Assembly (NCBI GenBank): GCA_018623785.1
Contig: JAAZVD010000118.1
Span: forward strand, 1 to 5,746
Direction of reading: 5' to 3'
Source: Bacteroidota bacterium
GTDB lineage: Bacteria > Bacteroidota > Rhodothermia > Rhodothermales > UBA10348
DNA: 5,746 bases
Notes under the pieces: generated by a model
What the model was told of the DNA's origin: nothing
Database searches by the model: none
The model's input: the letters and a program-made list of their open reading frames with translations, nothing else
Made by a program: the position numbers and the translations under genes
In this document: positions 1 through 5,746 of the stretch, in pieces
How positions within the stretch are numbered: position 1 is the stretch's first letter
How the letters are laid out: every line of letters begins with the position of its first letter

Positions 1-13
1 AGCAAAGGGCAGC

Positions 14-1060
14 ATGAGTAACCATTTTACATCATTTCGGACGCCCCTCTGGCTATTGGCGCTTGCACTGACAGCCAGTCTGTGTGGGCCCGCCGCCCTG
101 GCGCAGCATGCCGGCGCCTTTGCCCGCATGGGATTCGGCGCTCGGGGTATTGCCATGGGTAACGCGCAAGCGGCCGATGTCTACGGCGGGGCAAGTCCGT
201 ACTACAATCCCGCCCTCGCGCCACTTCAAGAAGGACAGTCGATAGCCGCCTCGGTGTCCGCCCTATCCTTCGATCGAAGTCTGCAATTCCTGCAGTTGGG
301 TGCACCATTGCAGGGACGTGCTGGCTTTACGGCTGGTATCGTGCATGCATCAGTGTCCAATATTGATGGTCGGGACAACAGCGGTTTTCACACGGGAATG
401 CTGTCCGTGGATGAGTATGCAGGTTTTCTGGCGTTTGGTTTGAAGTTGTCTTCCCGCGTAAGCGGCGGTATTAACCTGCAGATTTTTCAGAGCGATCTGT
501 ACGAGGGGCTTTCGCCAACCCGTACGATCGGGGTAGACCTGGGACTGGCCGTCCGGCTGCGGGACAATCTGGCAATGGCGCTGGTGGCCGATGACCTCCT
601 TGCCCGCTATACGTGGGATGGTTCGGCCGCGGGGGGCAGTGGCTCCGAGATAACGGATACGTTTCCGCGTAGGCTGCGTTTGAGCGTAAGCCACCGCCGC
701 TGGAATGATCGTTGGCTTATGGTGGCTGAGCTGGAATCCAGAACGACGTCGGCTACGCACGTCACATACGAGCCTCGAATCTTGGGAGATGGTGCTGCAC
801 ACGTTCGGAACGAATCTGCATTGACCTTCCAGGAAACCCGGTATCGGGTAGGGGTGGAAGGGGCGGTCCTCGATGGATTCACGATCCGGACCGGTATGGA
901 ACAGCTCGGAGATGATGCGCTCGGCACCTTCAGACCATCGGCCGGCTTCAGTGCGGAGCAACCCGTAGGCGATTTACGTATCGGTGTGGATTATGCTTTT
1001 GGTTTGGAAGCTCGGGCTGCCGGTCGCATGCATTTTGTGACACTGCGCATCCTGCTCTGA
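14..1060 (+). CDS. PorV/PorQ-family outer-membrane beta-barrel protein (first of a pair)
   Basis: This 348-residue protein starts with a signal peptide: a polar N-terminus, a hydrophobic stretch at about residues 11-29, and a likely signal peptidase I site after Ala30 (ALA|QH). The mature start carries the hallmark of the PorV/PorQ (UPF0164) family: a Gly/Ala-rich segment at residues 38-52 (MGFGARGIAMGNAQA) followed by a YYNPA motif at 63-67. The remainder alternates short amphipathic strands with loops, as expected for a FadL-like barrel, and ends on a strand (FVTLRILL). The family sits in the outer membrane; PorV and PorQ members serve type IX secretion, but many members have no assigned role, so a secretion function is inference. 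AGGG at 6-9 lies 4 bases before the ATG and supports this start. The gene begins 14 bases from the window edge, so upstream partners are unseen. A related gene follows 45 bases downstream. Confidence 0.8.
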   Translation: MSNHFTSFRTPLWLLALALTASLCGPAALAQHAGAFARMGFGARGIAMGNAQAADVYGGASPYYNPALAPLQEGQSIAASVSALSFDRSLQFLQLGAPLQGRAGFTAGIVHASVSNIDGRDNSGFHTGMLSVDEYAGFLAFGLKLSSRVSGGINLQIFQSDLYEGLSPTRTIGVDLGLAVRLRDNLAMALVADDLLARYTWDGSAAGGSGSEITDTFPRRLRLSVSHRRWNDRWLMVAELESRTTSATHVTYEPRILGDGAAHVRNESALTFQETRYRVGVEGAVLDGFTIRTGMEQLGDDALGTFRPSAGFSAEQPVGDLRIGVDYAFGLEARAAGRMHFVTLRILL

Positions 1061-1105
1061 CCGGCGGAAGATCCTTTTATCTGAACAGGTATCGTTGAGT
1101 ACACG

Positions 1106-2020
1106 ATGAAACGCATCTTTGGACTTTCTCTTCTACTGATGGTGGTCTTGCTGCCCGCACGGGCGCAGGATTCAGGTCTTTCCTTCCTTGCATTGGGTGT
1201 AGACGCGGAGGGGTTGGCACGTGGGGACGCGGGTGTTGCGCGTGCAGAGGGTGCCTTTTCCACGTACTGGAATCCCGCTGGTTTGGCCCACGGGACAACA
1301 GAAATCGGGATAGCACACCACGTGTGGATTGGAGATATCCGTACATATGCCCTGAACGCTGCCTTTGCGTTGGGTGAGAAAACGGGGGCAGGTATCGCAG
1401 TCGTAGCGACTGGCGCGGGGGATTTGGAGGCCCGGCAGGAGCCAGGGGCTTCGGATGGTCTTTTCGACGCGCAGTTCGTGAGTGCGAGTGCCTCCCTGGG
1501 GCGTCAATTCGGTCCGTTGCGGACCGGTTTTTCGGTTAAATTCCTGTCTGAACGCATTTTTACGAATTCGGCCAGTGGGTACGGATTTGACATTGGTGTG
1601 CAGACCGATCTTCTCAACGAAAGCCTGCATGTAGGGGCTGTGATGGCCAACATCGGCAACATGGAGGAACTCAACGTTGAGGCCACGGAGTTGCCACGGC
1701 TGCTTCGGGTGGGTGTTGAGGTGTTCCCATTCCGGGCAGTGACAGCGCTGGATGGGGAACTGTTTCTGTCCACGTCACTGCTGGCAGAGGTATCCCGTAA
1801 CTACGTCACGGATCGTACGCAGTGGCACTTCGGGTTGTCTGCCGAAGTGCTGGAAACGGTAACGGCCCGCGTGGGCTACCTGTCCAACGACTTCCTGCGA
1901 AATATATCGGCGGGAGTAGGCATCGAAGTAGCCGATCTCTGGTTTGACTATGCAGTATTGCCGTTCGAGGATGGCTTTGGCGGTCCTGCGCATATTCTGA
2001 GTCTACGATACGGACTGTGA
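1106..2020 (+). CDS. PorV/PorQ-family outer-membrane beta-barrel protein (second of a pair)
   Basis: This 304-residue protein has a short, clear signal peptide (MKRIFGLSLL at the start, hydrophobic to about residue 17) with a likely cleavage after Ala20 (ARA|QD). The mature N-terminus has the family pattern FLALGVDAEGLARGDAGVA at residues 27-45, then WNPAGLA at 55-61, the most conserved PorV/PorQ signature. Strand-like segments continue to the C-terminus (ILSLRYGL), a typical barrel ending. It lines up with the preceding protein over the N-terminal Gly-Ala block and the NPA motif but is otherwise strongly diverged and 44 residues shorter, so this looks like an old paralogous pair rather than a recent duplication. 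I see no terminator in the 45-base gap, and the two genes are probably one transcript. No strong Shine-Dalgarno precedes the ATG. The exact role (type IX secretion, lipid or hydrophobe transport) cannot be told from sequence alone. Confidence 0.82.
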   Translation: MKRIFGLSLLLMVVLLPARAQDSGLSFLALGVDAEGLARGDAGVARAEGAFSTYWNPAGLAHGTTEIGIAHHVWIGDIRTYALNAAFALGEKTGAGIAVVATGAGDLEARQEPGASDGLFDAQFVSASASLGRQFGPLRTGFSVKFLSERIFTNSASGYGFDIGVQTDLLNESLHVGAVMANIGNMEELNVEATELPRLLRVGVEVFPFRAVTALDGELFLSTSLLAEVSRNYVTDRTQWHFGLSAEVLETVTARVGYLSNDFLRNISAGVGIEVADLWFDYAVLPFEDGFGGPAHILSLRYGL

Positions 2021-2041
2021 CAGCGTCCGCTCGAGGCTGGC

Positions 2042-2821
2042 TTAACGAAACAGGTCAAGCAACGCTGTAATACCCGTTCCCGACACATTGCTACGGACGC
2101 GTAGCGAGCACCATGCATCCAGGATCATCATCTGAGCCGCATGGATAGGGACGGCAATCCAGAAACTGCGGGTGCGCCAGACAAGGGCTCCCAATGCCAC
2201 GCCCCCAATAATAGAAAGCATGGCTTCGGGCATAGGCTTTTCGTAATGCAGGATAGCAAAAGGCACGGTCTGCACGAAGATAGCCATGATGCCGAAGGCG
2301 CGGGCCGTTCCGAACAGAACGAATCCTCGCCAGAGGTATTCCCAGCCGACCCAGTAAAGAAGGAAAAACGTCTCGTAGACGAAGAACACGCCCCAGTCTT
2401 GAGCGGCTGGCGAATAATGGGGGTATTTGTATATGAATGCCGGCGTGGCAGACAAAAACCATGTACCCAGAGCCACTAGGGGCAGGTAGATCAGGGCTAC
2501 TTTCGAAGCCAGTTTCCAGTCTCCAAGGCCAAGTCCCATCTCCGACCATGAGTTCCGGAAACCCAGACGAAGGATGGCAATAGGCAGGACGAATCCTAGA
2601 AATCCCTGAATGCTGAACCACCAGATCCAACCGTGTAAGCCGGAGTAGTCGTCAGTAAGGAGCGGGGCCACCTCACGTCTGAAAAAACCGCGGTCTCCGT
2701 AGTTCATCTGGAGGATCACGGAAAACGCCGCGAAAAGCAGGACCACGGCCGCCTGCGTGTCCACCCGGGTCCATGCCCTTTTCAGGCGCAGCCACTCGGA
2801 ACGCAGATCGATGCCGAGCAT
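2042..2821 (-). CDS. CPBP-family intramembrane protease homologue with altered first motif
   Basis: This 259-residue integral membrane protein has about seven hydrophobic segments (near residues 24-39, 64-87, 104-124, 143-159, 176-191, 201-215 and 219-236). CPBP (Rce1/Abi) motifs appear in order: WEYLWRG at 160-166 for motif 1, FAILH at 188-192 for motif 2, and His227 opening motif 3. CPBP proteins are intramembrane glutamic proteases or protease-like scaffolds. Here the first Glu of the usual EExxxR is Trp160, leaving Glu161 and Arg165, and the position four after His227 is Met rather than Asn or Asp, so peptidase activity is uncertain. The HxxKPxxE extension at 192-199 recurs, to my recollection, in a CPBP subgroup. 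The ATG lies 8 bases after the lipA stop, and GAGG overlapping that stop gives a good ribosome site, which implies translation coupled to lipA. Its stop is 21 bases from the convergent barrel gene. The substrate is unknown. Confidence 0.82.
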   Translation of the reverse strand: MLGIDLRSEWLRLKRAWTRVDTQAAVVLLFAAFSVILQMNYGDRGFFRREVAPLLTDDYSGLHGWIWWFSIQGFLGFVLPIAILRLGFRNSWSEMGLGLGDWKLASKVALIYLPLVALGTWFLSATPAFIYKYPHYSPAAQDWGVFFVYETFFLLYWVGWEYLWRGFVLFGTARAFGIMAIFVQTVPFAILHYEKPMPEAMLSIIGGVALGALVWRTRSFWIAVPIHAAQMMILDAWCSLRVRSNVSGTGITALLDLFR

Positions 2822-2828
2822 GGGACGC

Positions 2829-2832
2829 CTCA
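2829..2832 (-). promoter_or_regulatory. Shine-Dalgarno of the CPBP gene, overlapping the lipA stop
   Basis: On the minus strand the lipA stop codon TGA runs straight into GG, giving TGAGGCGTCCCATG. GAGG lies 6 bases before the CPBP start codon. This fixes the start at 2821 and makes translational coupling with lipA likely. Confidence 0.55.
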
Positions 2833-3786
2833 GACGTGTCGTTCGGCGTGGTAGGATGACCGCACGAGGGGGCCACTTTCCACGTGCTCTATCCCTTTGG
2901 CCTCACCCACCTCTTTGTACCATGCAAACTTGTCGGGATGTACGAACTCCTCCACTGGCAAGTGCATGCGCGTCGGCTGCAGGTACTGTCCTATGGTCAT
3001 GACGTTGAGGCCTATTTCGACAAAATCGTCCATGAGAGCCAGCACTTCATCGTCCGTTTCTCCGAGACCTACCATAATGCCACTCTTCGTACGGAGGCCC
3101 TGCTCCTTCGAGATGCGCAGCACATCGAGGGAGCGCTGATACACAGCCTGGGGGCGGACCCGCTTGTACAGGCGTGGCACCGTTTCCATGTTGTGGTTCA
3201 TGACCTCGGGGCGCGAATCAATGACAATCTGAAGGGCATCCCACAGACCCCTGAAATCCGGGATAAGGACTTCCACCGTTACGCCTTCAATCTCTTCGCG
3301 CAGACGTTCGATGGTCTTGGCGAAAATGGGCGCGCCGCCATCCTTGCGCTCGTCCCGGTTGACACTGGTGATGACGGCATGCTTCACACCCATGGTCTTG
3401 GCGGCCTCGGCCACCCTGTTGGGTTCGTCCCAATCGAGTCCCTCATCAGGACGGCCCGTCTTGACAGCGCAGAAGCCGCAGGACCGGGTACAGACATTAC
3501 CGAGGATCATGAACGTAGCGGTCCCTGCTGTCCAGCATTCCCCCATGTTCGGGCAGCGAGCGCTTTGGCATACCGTATGCAGCCCGTTACTTTCTATCGT
3601 GTCGACGAGCTTCTTGTACGTCTCTCCGTAGGGCAGCTTGACACGGAGCCAGTCGGGGCGCTGCCCGCGCACGTTCTGGACAGCCGGTGCTTCCACCACG
3701 GGCAGCTCCAGCATGGCATCAGGTGCAGGAGATGCAGCCTTGAGTTGGATGTCACCGGGCAGAAGAGGTTTACGTTTCGCTTCCAT
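2830..3786 (-). CDS. lipA: Lipoyl synthase (lipoate synthase, radical SAM)
   Basis: LipA inserts two sulfur atoms at C6 and C8 of the protein-bound octanoyl group, using S-adenosylmethionine, to make lipoyl cofactor on the E2 subunits of 2-oxoacid dehydrogenases and on GcvH. The 318-residue protein has both iron-sulfur sites: the auxiliary cluster motif C73-x4-C78-x5-C84 and the radical SAM motif C99-x3-C103-x2-C106. GxxxGxGE occurs at 236-243 within [10 protein letters not shown], and the family's C-terminal RSSYHAE is at 309-315, whose serine completes the auxiliary cluster. The length matches the usual ~320 residues. I chose the ATG at 3786. The frame stays open to 3960, but the extra 58 codons have no family counterpart and would cover the divergent promoter. 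No clear Shine-Dalgarno precedes this start. The CPBP gene follows in the same transcript. No lipB or lplA is visible here, so the octanoyl-transfer partner lies elsewhere. Confidence 0.96.
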   Translation of the reverse strand: MEAKRKPLLPGDIQLKAASPAPDAMLELPVVEAPAVQNVRGQRPDWLRVKLPYGETYKKLVDTIESNGLHTVCQSARCPNMGECWTAGTATFMILGNVCTRSCGFCAVKTGRPDEGLDWDEPNRVAEAAKTMGVKHAVITSVNRDERKDGGAPIFAKTIERLREEIEGVTVEVLIPDFRGLWDALQIVIDSRPEVMNHNMETVPRLYKRVRPQAVYQRSLDVLRISKEQGLRTKSGIMVGLGETDDEVLALMDDFVEIGLNVMTIGQYLQPTRMHLPVEEFVHPDKFAWYKEVGEAKGIEHVESGPLVRSSYHAERHV

Positions 3787-3882
3787 CGCACAGGGGATTC
3801 GGAATGAGGTAGGAAAACCGGTCCTGCGGTTGAATGATCCCCGAAATCCGGGCTGGCAGGGTGAAGTTTCGGTCGAAAGCCC

Positions 3883-3891
3883 TATCTTTTG
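3883..3891 (+). promoter_or_regulatory. Candidate Bacteroidota-type -7 promoter box for lat
   Basis: TATCTTTTG resembles the Bacteroidota sigma-70 consensus TAnnTTTG with one extra T. It lies about 125 bases before the chosen lat start, in the divergent spacer. A matching -33 element is not clear; TTTC at 3867-3870 is the nearest T-rich tract. I found no equivalent box pointing toward lipA. This is a pattern match only and implies a 5' leader of roughly 120 bases. Confidence 0.3.
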
Positions 3892-4016
3892 AAAGCGGTT
3901 CCTGTCGCGTCCGGGCGTCGAGTGCAGGCTTTGTTTCCACGAGTCATTGTACCGATCCACCCGTTTACCGGAACCCTGTCAACCCGCATATCATCACCCT
4001 TAGAACGGTACGGAGA

Positions 4017-5390
4017 ATGGCCAATCGGAGGCAGATCACGTCTGATCAGGTAGAAGGAATTTTCATGCAGCACACCAACGCAGAGGGCATGATGCCCATG
4101 GTGTTGGACACGCAGGCCAGTGGAGGAATGGACTTGGTAGATGAACAGTCCGACCGGGCCTATATGGATTTCTTCGGTTTCTACGCTTCCAATGCGGTGG
4201 GAATGAACCACCCCAAGATGGTGAATGATGAAGAGTTCAAGGCGCGCCTGCTGGATTCGGCTATCAACAAGGTGACAAACTCCGATGTAAGGACGGTCCA
4301 CATGGCCCGATTCCTCGACACGTTCGGTCGTGTGGCTAAGCCTGACTATCTGCCGTACGCGTTTTTTGTCTCGGGCGGTGCGTTGGCGGTTGAAAACGCA
4401 CTGAAGACGGCTTTCGACTGGAAAGTGCGCAAGAACTTTCAGAAGGGCTATCGTCGCGAGATCGGGATGAAGGCGCTTCATTACGACCAGGCGTTTCACG
4501 GTCGGAGCGGGTACACCCTGACGATGACCAACACAGCCGATCCTCGGAAGACCATGCACTTTCCGAAATTCGATTGGCCCCGCGTATCCAATCCGAAGAT
4601 TGTCTTCCCCATGGAGGAGAACATGGACGATCTTCTGAAGCGCGAAGAAATGTCGCTCAGGCAAATAAAGCAGTGCTTCCACTCAATGAGGGATGAGATC
4701 GCTTGCGTTATTGTGGAGCCGATCCAGGGTGAAGGAGGGGATAACCACTTTCGGAAGGAGTACCTGCAGGCGGTCAAGGATATTTGCCTCGAGAATGATG
4801 CGCTGCTCGTATTCGATGAAGTGCAGACCGGTGTCGGTATGACAGGCTCTTTCTGGGCACATCAAGCCATTGGCGTGGAGCCCGACATCCTTTCATTCGG
4901 CAAAAAAACGCAGGTTTGCGGGATTCTGGCCGGAAGGAGACTGGATGAGGTCGACGATCACGTGTTCAAGATGGGCAGCCGGATCAACTCCACCTGGGGC
5001 GGTAACCTGACGGACATGGTACGCTTTGACCGGATTCTTGAAATCATCGAGGAAGACAATCTCGTCGAGGCCGCCGCTGTCAAAGGTGAGTATCTGCTGG
5101 CGCGACTGCACGATCTGGCTGGCCAATCAAAGTCGATCTCGAATGTTCGTGGGCGTGGACTGTTCTGTGCCCTGGATATGCCTTGTCAGGGTTCGCGGGA
5201 CATGATCCTGGACCGGTGCTACGACGAAGGCATCATTATTCTGGGTTGTGGAGATCGCTCCATCCGCTTCCGCTCCCCGCTGACGATTACAGAAGCAGAA
5301 ATTGACAAAGGCCTGAGCGTCTTGGGCGATATCATACTCAAGCTGGAATCAGAGTACATGAACCATCATCCCCGACCGACAACGGCCTGA
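4017..5390 (+). CDS. lat: L-lysine 6-transaminase (lysine epsilon-aminotransferase)
   Basis: This cytosolic PLP enzyme of aminotransferase class III transfers the epsilon-amino group of L-lysine to 2-oxoglutarate, giving glutamate and 2-aminoadipate 6-semialdehyde, which cyclises to piperideine-6-carboxylate. The 457-residue protein carries the motif set I recall from Mycobacterium tuberculosis Lat: SGGALAVENALK at 119-130 (PLP phosphate side), FHGRSGYT at 160-167, EPIQGEGG at 234-241 with the gatekeeper-type Glu239, FDEVQTG at 266-272 with Asp267 for the pyridine nitrogen, FGKKTQVCG at 294-302 with Lys296 as likely Schiff-base lysine, NSTWGGNLTD at 324-333, and IRFR at 416-419 with the carboxylate-binding Arg417. 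These distinguish it from ordinary GABA or ornithine aminotransferases. The start at 4017 keeps the N-terminal TSDQVEGIF, which aligns with the mycobacterial N-terminus. Met17 is an alternative with a better ribosome site. No semialdehyde dehydrogenase is adjacent, so the fate of the product (lysine catabolism or another route) is open. Confidence 0.94.
   Translation: MANRRQITSDQVEGIFMQHTNAEGMMPMVLDTQASGGMDLVDEQSDRAYMDFFGFYASNAVGMNHPKMVNDEEFKARLLDSAINKVTNSDVRTVHMARFLDTFGRVAKPDYLPYAFFVSGGALAVENALKTAFDWKVRKNFQKGYRREIGMKALHYDQAFHGRSGYTLTMTNTADPRKTMHFPKFDWPRVSNPKIVFPMEENMDDLLKREEMSLRQIKQCFHSMRDEIACVIVEPIQGEGGDNHFRKEYLQAVKDICLENDALLVFDEVQTGVGMTGSFWAHQAIGVEPDILSFGKKTQVCGILAGRRLDEVDDHVFKMGSRINSTWGGNLTDMVRFDRILEIIEEDNLVEAAAVKGEYLLARLHDLAGQSKSISNVRGRGLFCALDMPCQGSRDMILDRCYDEGIIILGCGDRSIRFRSPLTITEAEIDKGLSVLGDIILKLESEYMNHHPRPTTA
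4054..4058 (+). promoter_or_regulatory. Shine-Dalgarno-like AAGGA before an internal lat ATG
   Basis: AAGGA ends 6 bases before the in-frame ATG at 4065 (Met17 of the chosen lat product). Before the ATG at 4017 the only purine-rich stretch, GGAG at 4012-4015, ends 1 base away, too close for normal use. Spacing favours Met17, whereas homology upstream of it favours the start at 4017. It may be chance, since it encodes the Glu-Gly of the conserved N-terminal helix. Confidence 0.35.
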
Positions 5391-5407
5391 TGTACCTGTG
5401 CGTCGTG

Positions 5408-5439
5408 GGGTGGTTATCGCGTTCTGTCGATGACTACCC
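5408..5439 (+). other. Imperfect hairpin just after lat (12-pair stem, two G-U pairs)
   Basis: GGGTGGTTATCG (5408-5419) can pair with CGATGACTACCC (5428-5439) across an 8-base loop. The pairs at 5412/5435 and 5415/5432 are G-U in plus-strand RNA and would be A-C mismatches in the opposite strand, so the structure favours the lat transcript. No T tract follows, so it is not a classical terminator alone; it may protect the 3' end of the lat mRNA. Confidence 0.45.
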
Positions 5440-5466
5440 TGAGTGATCCGGCGGTAGCCTACAAAA

Positions 5467-5499
5467 AGCGGGGCGGCGATCGTAGATCGCCGCCCCGCT
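5467..5499. terminator. Bidirectional intrinsic terminator between lat and the convergent gene
   Basis: A perfect 15-bp inverted repeat, AGCGGGGCGGCGATC and its complement, surrounds a 3-base loop (GTA). On the minus strand the stem runs directly into TTTT (complement of 5463-5466), a good Rho-independent signal. On the plus strand GC separates the stem from TTTT at 5502-5505, somewhat weaker but usable. Its place between two converging genes fits termination of both. Confidence 0.85.
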
Positions 5500-5505
5500 G
5501 CTTTT

Positions 5506-5530
5506 GGACCCGGGCTTGAGGCCCGGGTCT
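5506..5530. repeat. Second inverted repeat, GACCCGGGC hairpin
   Basis: GACCCGGGC (5507-5515) pairs perfectly with GCCCGGGTC (5521-5529) across TTGAG, and one more G-U pair is possible at 5506/5530. No T tract follows on either strand. It lies 23 bases past the stop of the minus-strand gene and immediately beside the main terminator. It could be an auxiliary termination or RNA-stabilising hairpin, or a dispersed palindromic element. Confidence 0.6.
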
Positions 5531-5552
5531 CCAATGATGAGCCTCAGGGGCT

Positions 5553-5746
5553 TTATTCCGGTACAGCCTGCCTGCGGGCACCTGACTTGGCCGCCAACTG
5601 ACTTGGGGTAACACCAGAATTGATCTCGACCTTCTTGATGGTCACTTTCTGCGTTCCCTGCGCCGTTTCTGCCACCTGTCCCATGGAGAACAGGAGACCA
5701 TCGATTTCTTCATAGCCACTCATTTCGGTGGTGGTGCCAGCCGCCT
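5553..5746 (-). CDS. C-terminal end of a probable periplasmic LolA-like / lipoprotein-sorting-type protein (partial)
   Basis: The minus strand is open from the window edge to a TAA at 5553-5555, giving the last 63 codons of a gene whose start lies beyond the window. Codon choice matches the neighbours, and two hairpins follow the stop, which supports a real gene end. The visible part reads as strand-turn-strand: YEEIDGLLFSMG, then VTIKKVEINSGVTPSQL, then a basic tail ending ARRQAVPE. The pattern 'Y.EIDGL.F ... V.I..VEIN.GV....' resembles C-termini of outer-membrane lipoprotein-sorting-like proteins and of the LolA-like tail attached to some M16 peptidases in Bacteroidota and Rhodothermota. 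This assignment rests on memory of a short region and is weak; the orientation and reading frame are more secure than the family. Confidence 0.6.
   Translation of the reverse strand, partial: AAGTTTEMSGYEEIDGLLFSMGQVAETAQGTQKVTIKKVEINSGVTPSQLAAKSGARRQAVPE

Noticed and set aside
350..961. Minus-strand open frame of 203 codons opposite the first barrel gene
   Set aside because: The sense frame has a signal peptide and PorV/PorQ motifs; the antisense product has no coherent features.
2021..2041. Possible terminator between the convergent barrel and CPBP genes
   Set aside because: Only a 4-base CAGC/GCTG pairing is possible in the 21-base gap, and no T tract is present on either strand.
2884..3807. 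Long plus-strand open frame of 307 codons opposite lipA
   Set aside because: It is the antisense of a certain lipA gene, with no recognisable domain of its own; GC-rich coding sequence readily leaves such frames open.
3787..3960. N-terminal extension of lipA by 58 codons to an ATG at 3960
   Set aside because: The added residues have no counterpart in LipA proteins, which are about 320 residues; the ATG at 3786 gives the family length, and the extension would occupy the divergent promoter region.
3834..4016. N-terminal extension of lat by 61 codons to an ATG at 3834
   Set aside because: The extra residues are low in recognisable structure and lie over the candidate promoter; Lat proteins are about 450 residues, which the start at 4017 already gives.
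3882..4682. Minus-strand open frame of 266 codons opposite lat
   Set aside because: It is antisense to well-conserved lat codons and shows no protein-family signal.
5540..5555. Small hairpin AGCC/GGCT at the end of the minus-strand gene
   Set aside because: A 4-bp stem is too short to mean anything beside the 15-bp terminator hairpin nearby.
1..5746. CRISPR array, tRNA or rRNA gene, insertion sequence or defence system
   Set aside because: I saw no regularly spaced direct repeats, cloverleaf or rRNA-like sequence, transposase motifs or terminal inverted repeats; all substantial stretches are explained by ordinary genes.

Overview
The window looks like a chromosomal stretch from a moderately GC-rich member of the Bacteroidota/Rhodothermota/Balneolota group. 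The evidence is two consecutive PorV/PorQ-type outer-membrane barrel proteins, weak or absent Shine-Dalgarno sequences before several genes, a TATCTTTTG element resembling the Bacteroidota -7 promoter box, and a C-terminal tail of the kind seen in periplasmic lipoprotein-sorting-like proteins. The lineage is inferred from gene content only. There is no mobile element, CRISPR array, rRNA or tRNA that I can recognise.

Layout: (1) 14-2020, plus strand: two signal-peptide-bearing PorV/PorQ-family proteins, 45 bases apart and probably co-transcribed. (2) 2042-3786, minus strand: lipoyl synthase (lipA) followed 8 bases later by a CPBP-family membrane protein, a tight two-gene unit that converges on the second barrel gene with a 21-base gap. 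(3) 3787-4016: a 230-base divergent promoter region. (4) 4017-5390, plus strand: L-lysine 6-transaminase (lat). (5) 5391-5552: a non-coding spacer with three successive hairpins, the middle one a perfect 15-bp stem with A and T tracts on its two sides, consistent with a bidirectional terminator. (6) 5553 to the window edge, minus strand: the last 63 codons of a gene whose tail resembles a periplasmic or secreted LolA-like protein.

The genes do not form one obvious pathway. The barrel pair belongs to the cell envelope and may relate to type IX secretion or to FadL-like transport. LipA completes lipoate on the 2-oxoacid dehydrogenases and the glycine cleavage system. Lat removes the epsilon-amino group of lysine onto 2-oxoglutarate. 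The closest physical links are barrel-barrel and lipA-CPBP. I found no convincing undescribed system. The points most worth a second look are the CPBP protein with an altered catalytic motif coupled to lipA, the two competing start codons of lat, and the triple-hairpin spacer after lat.
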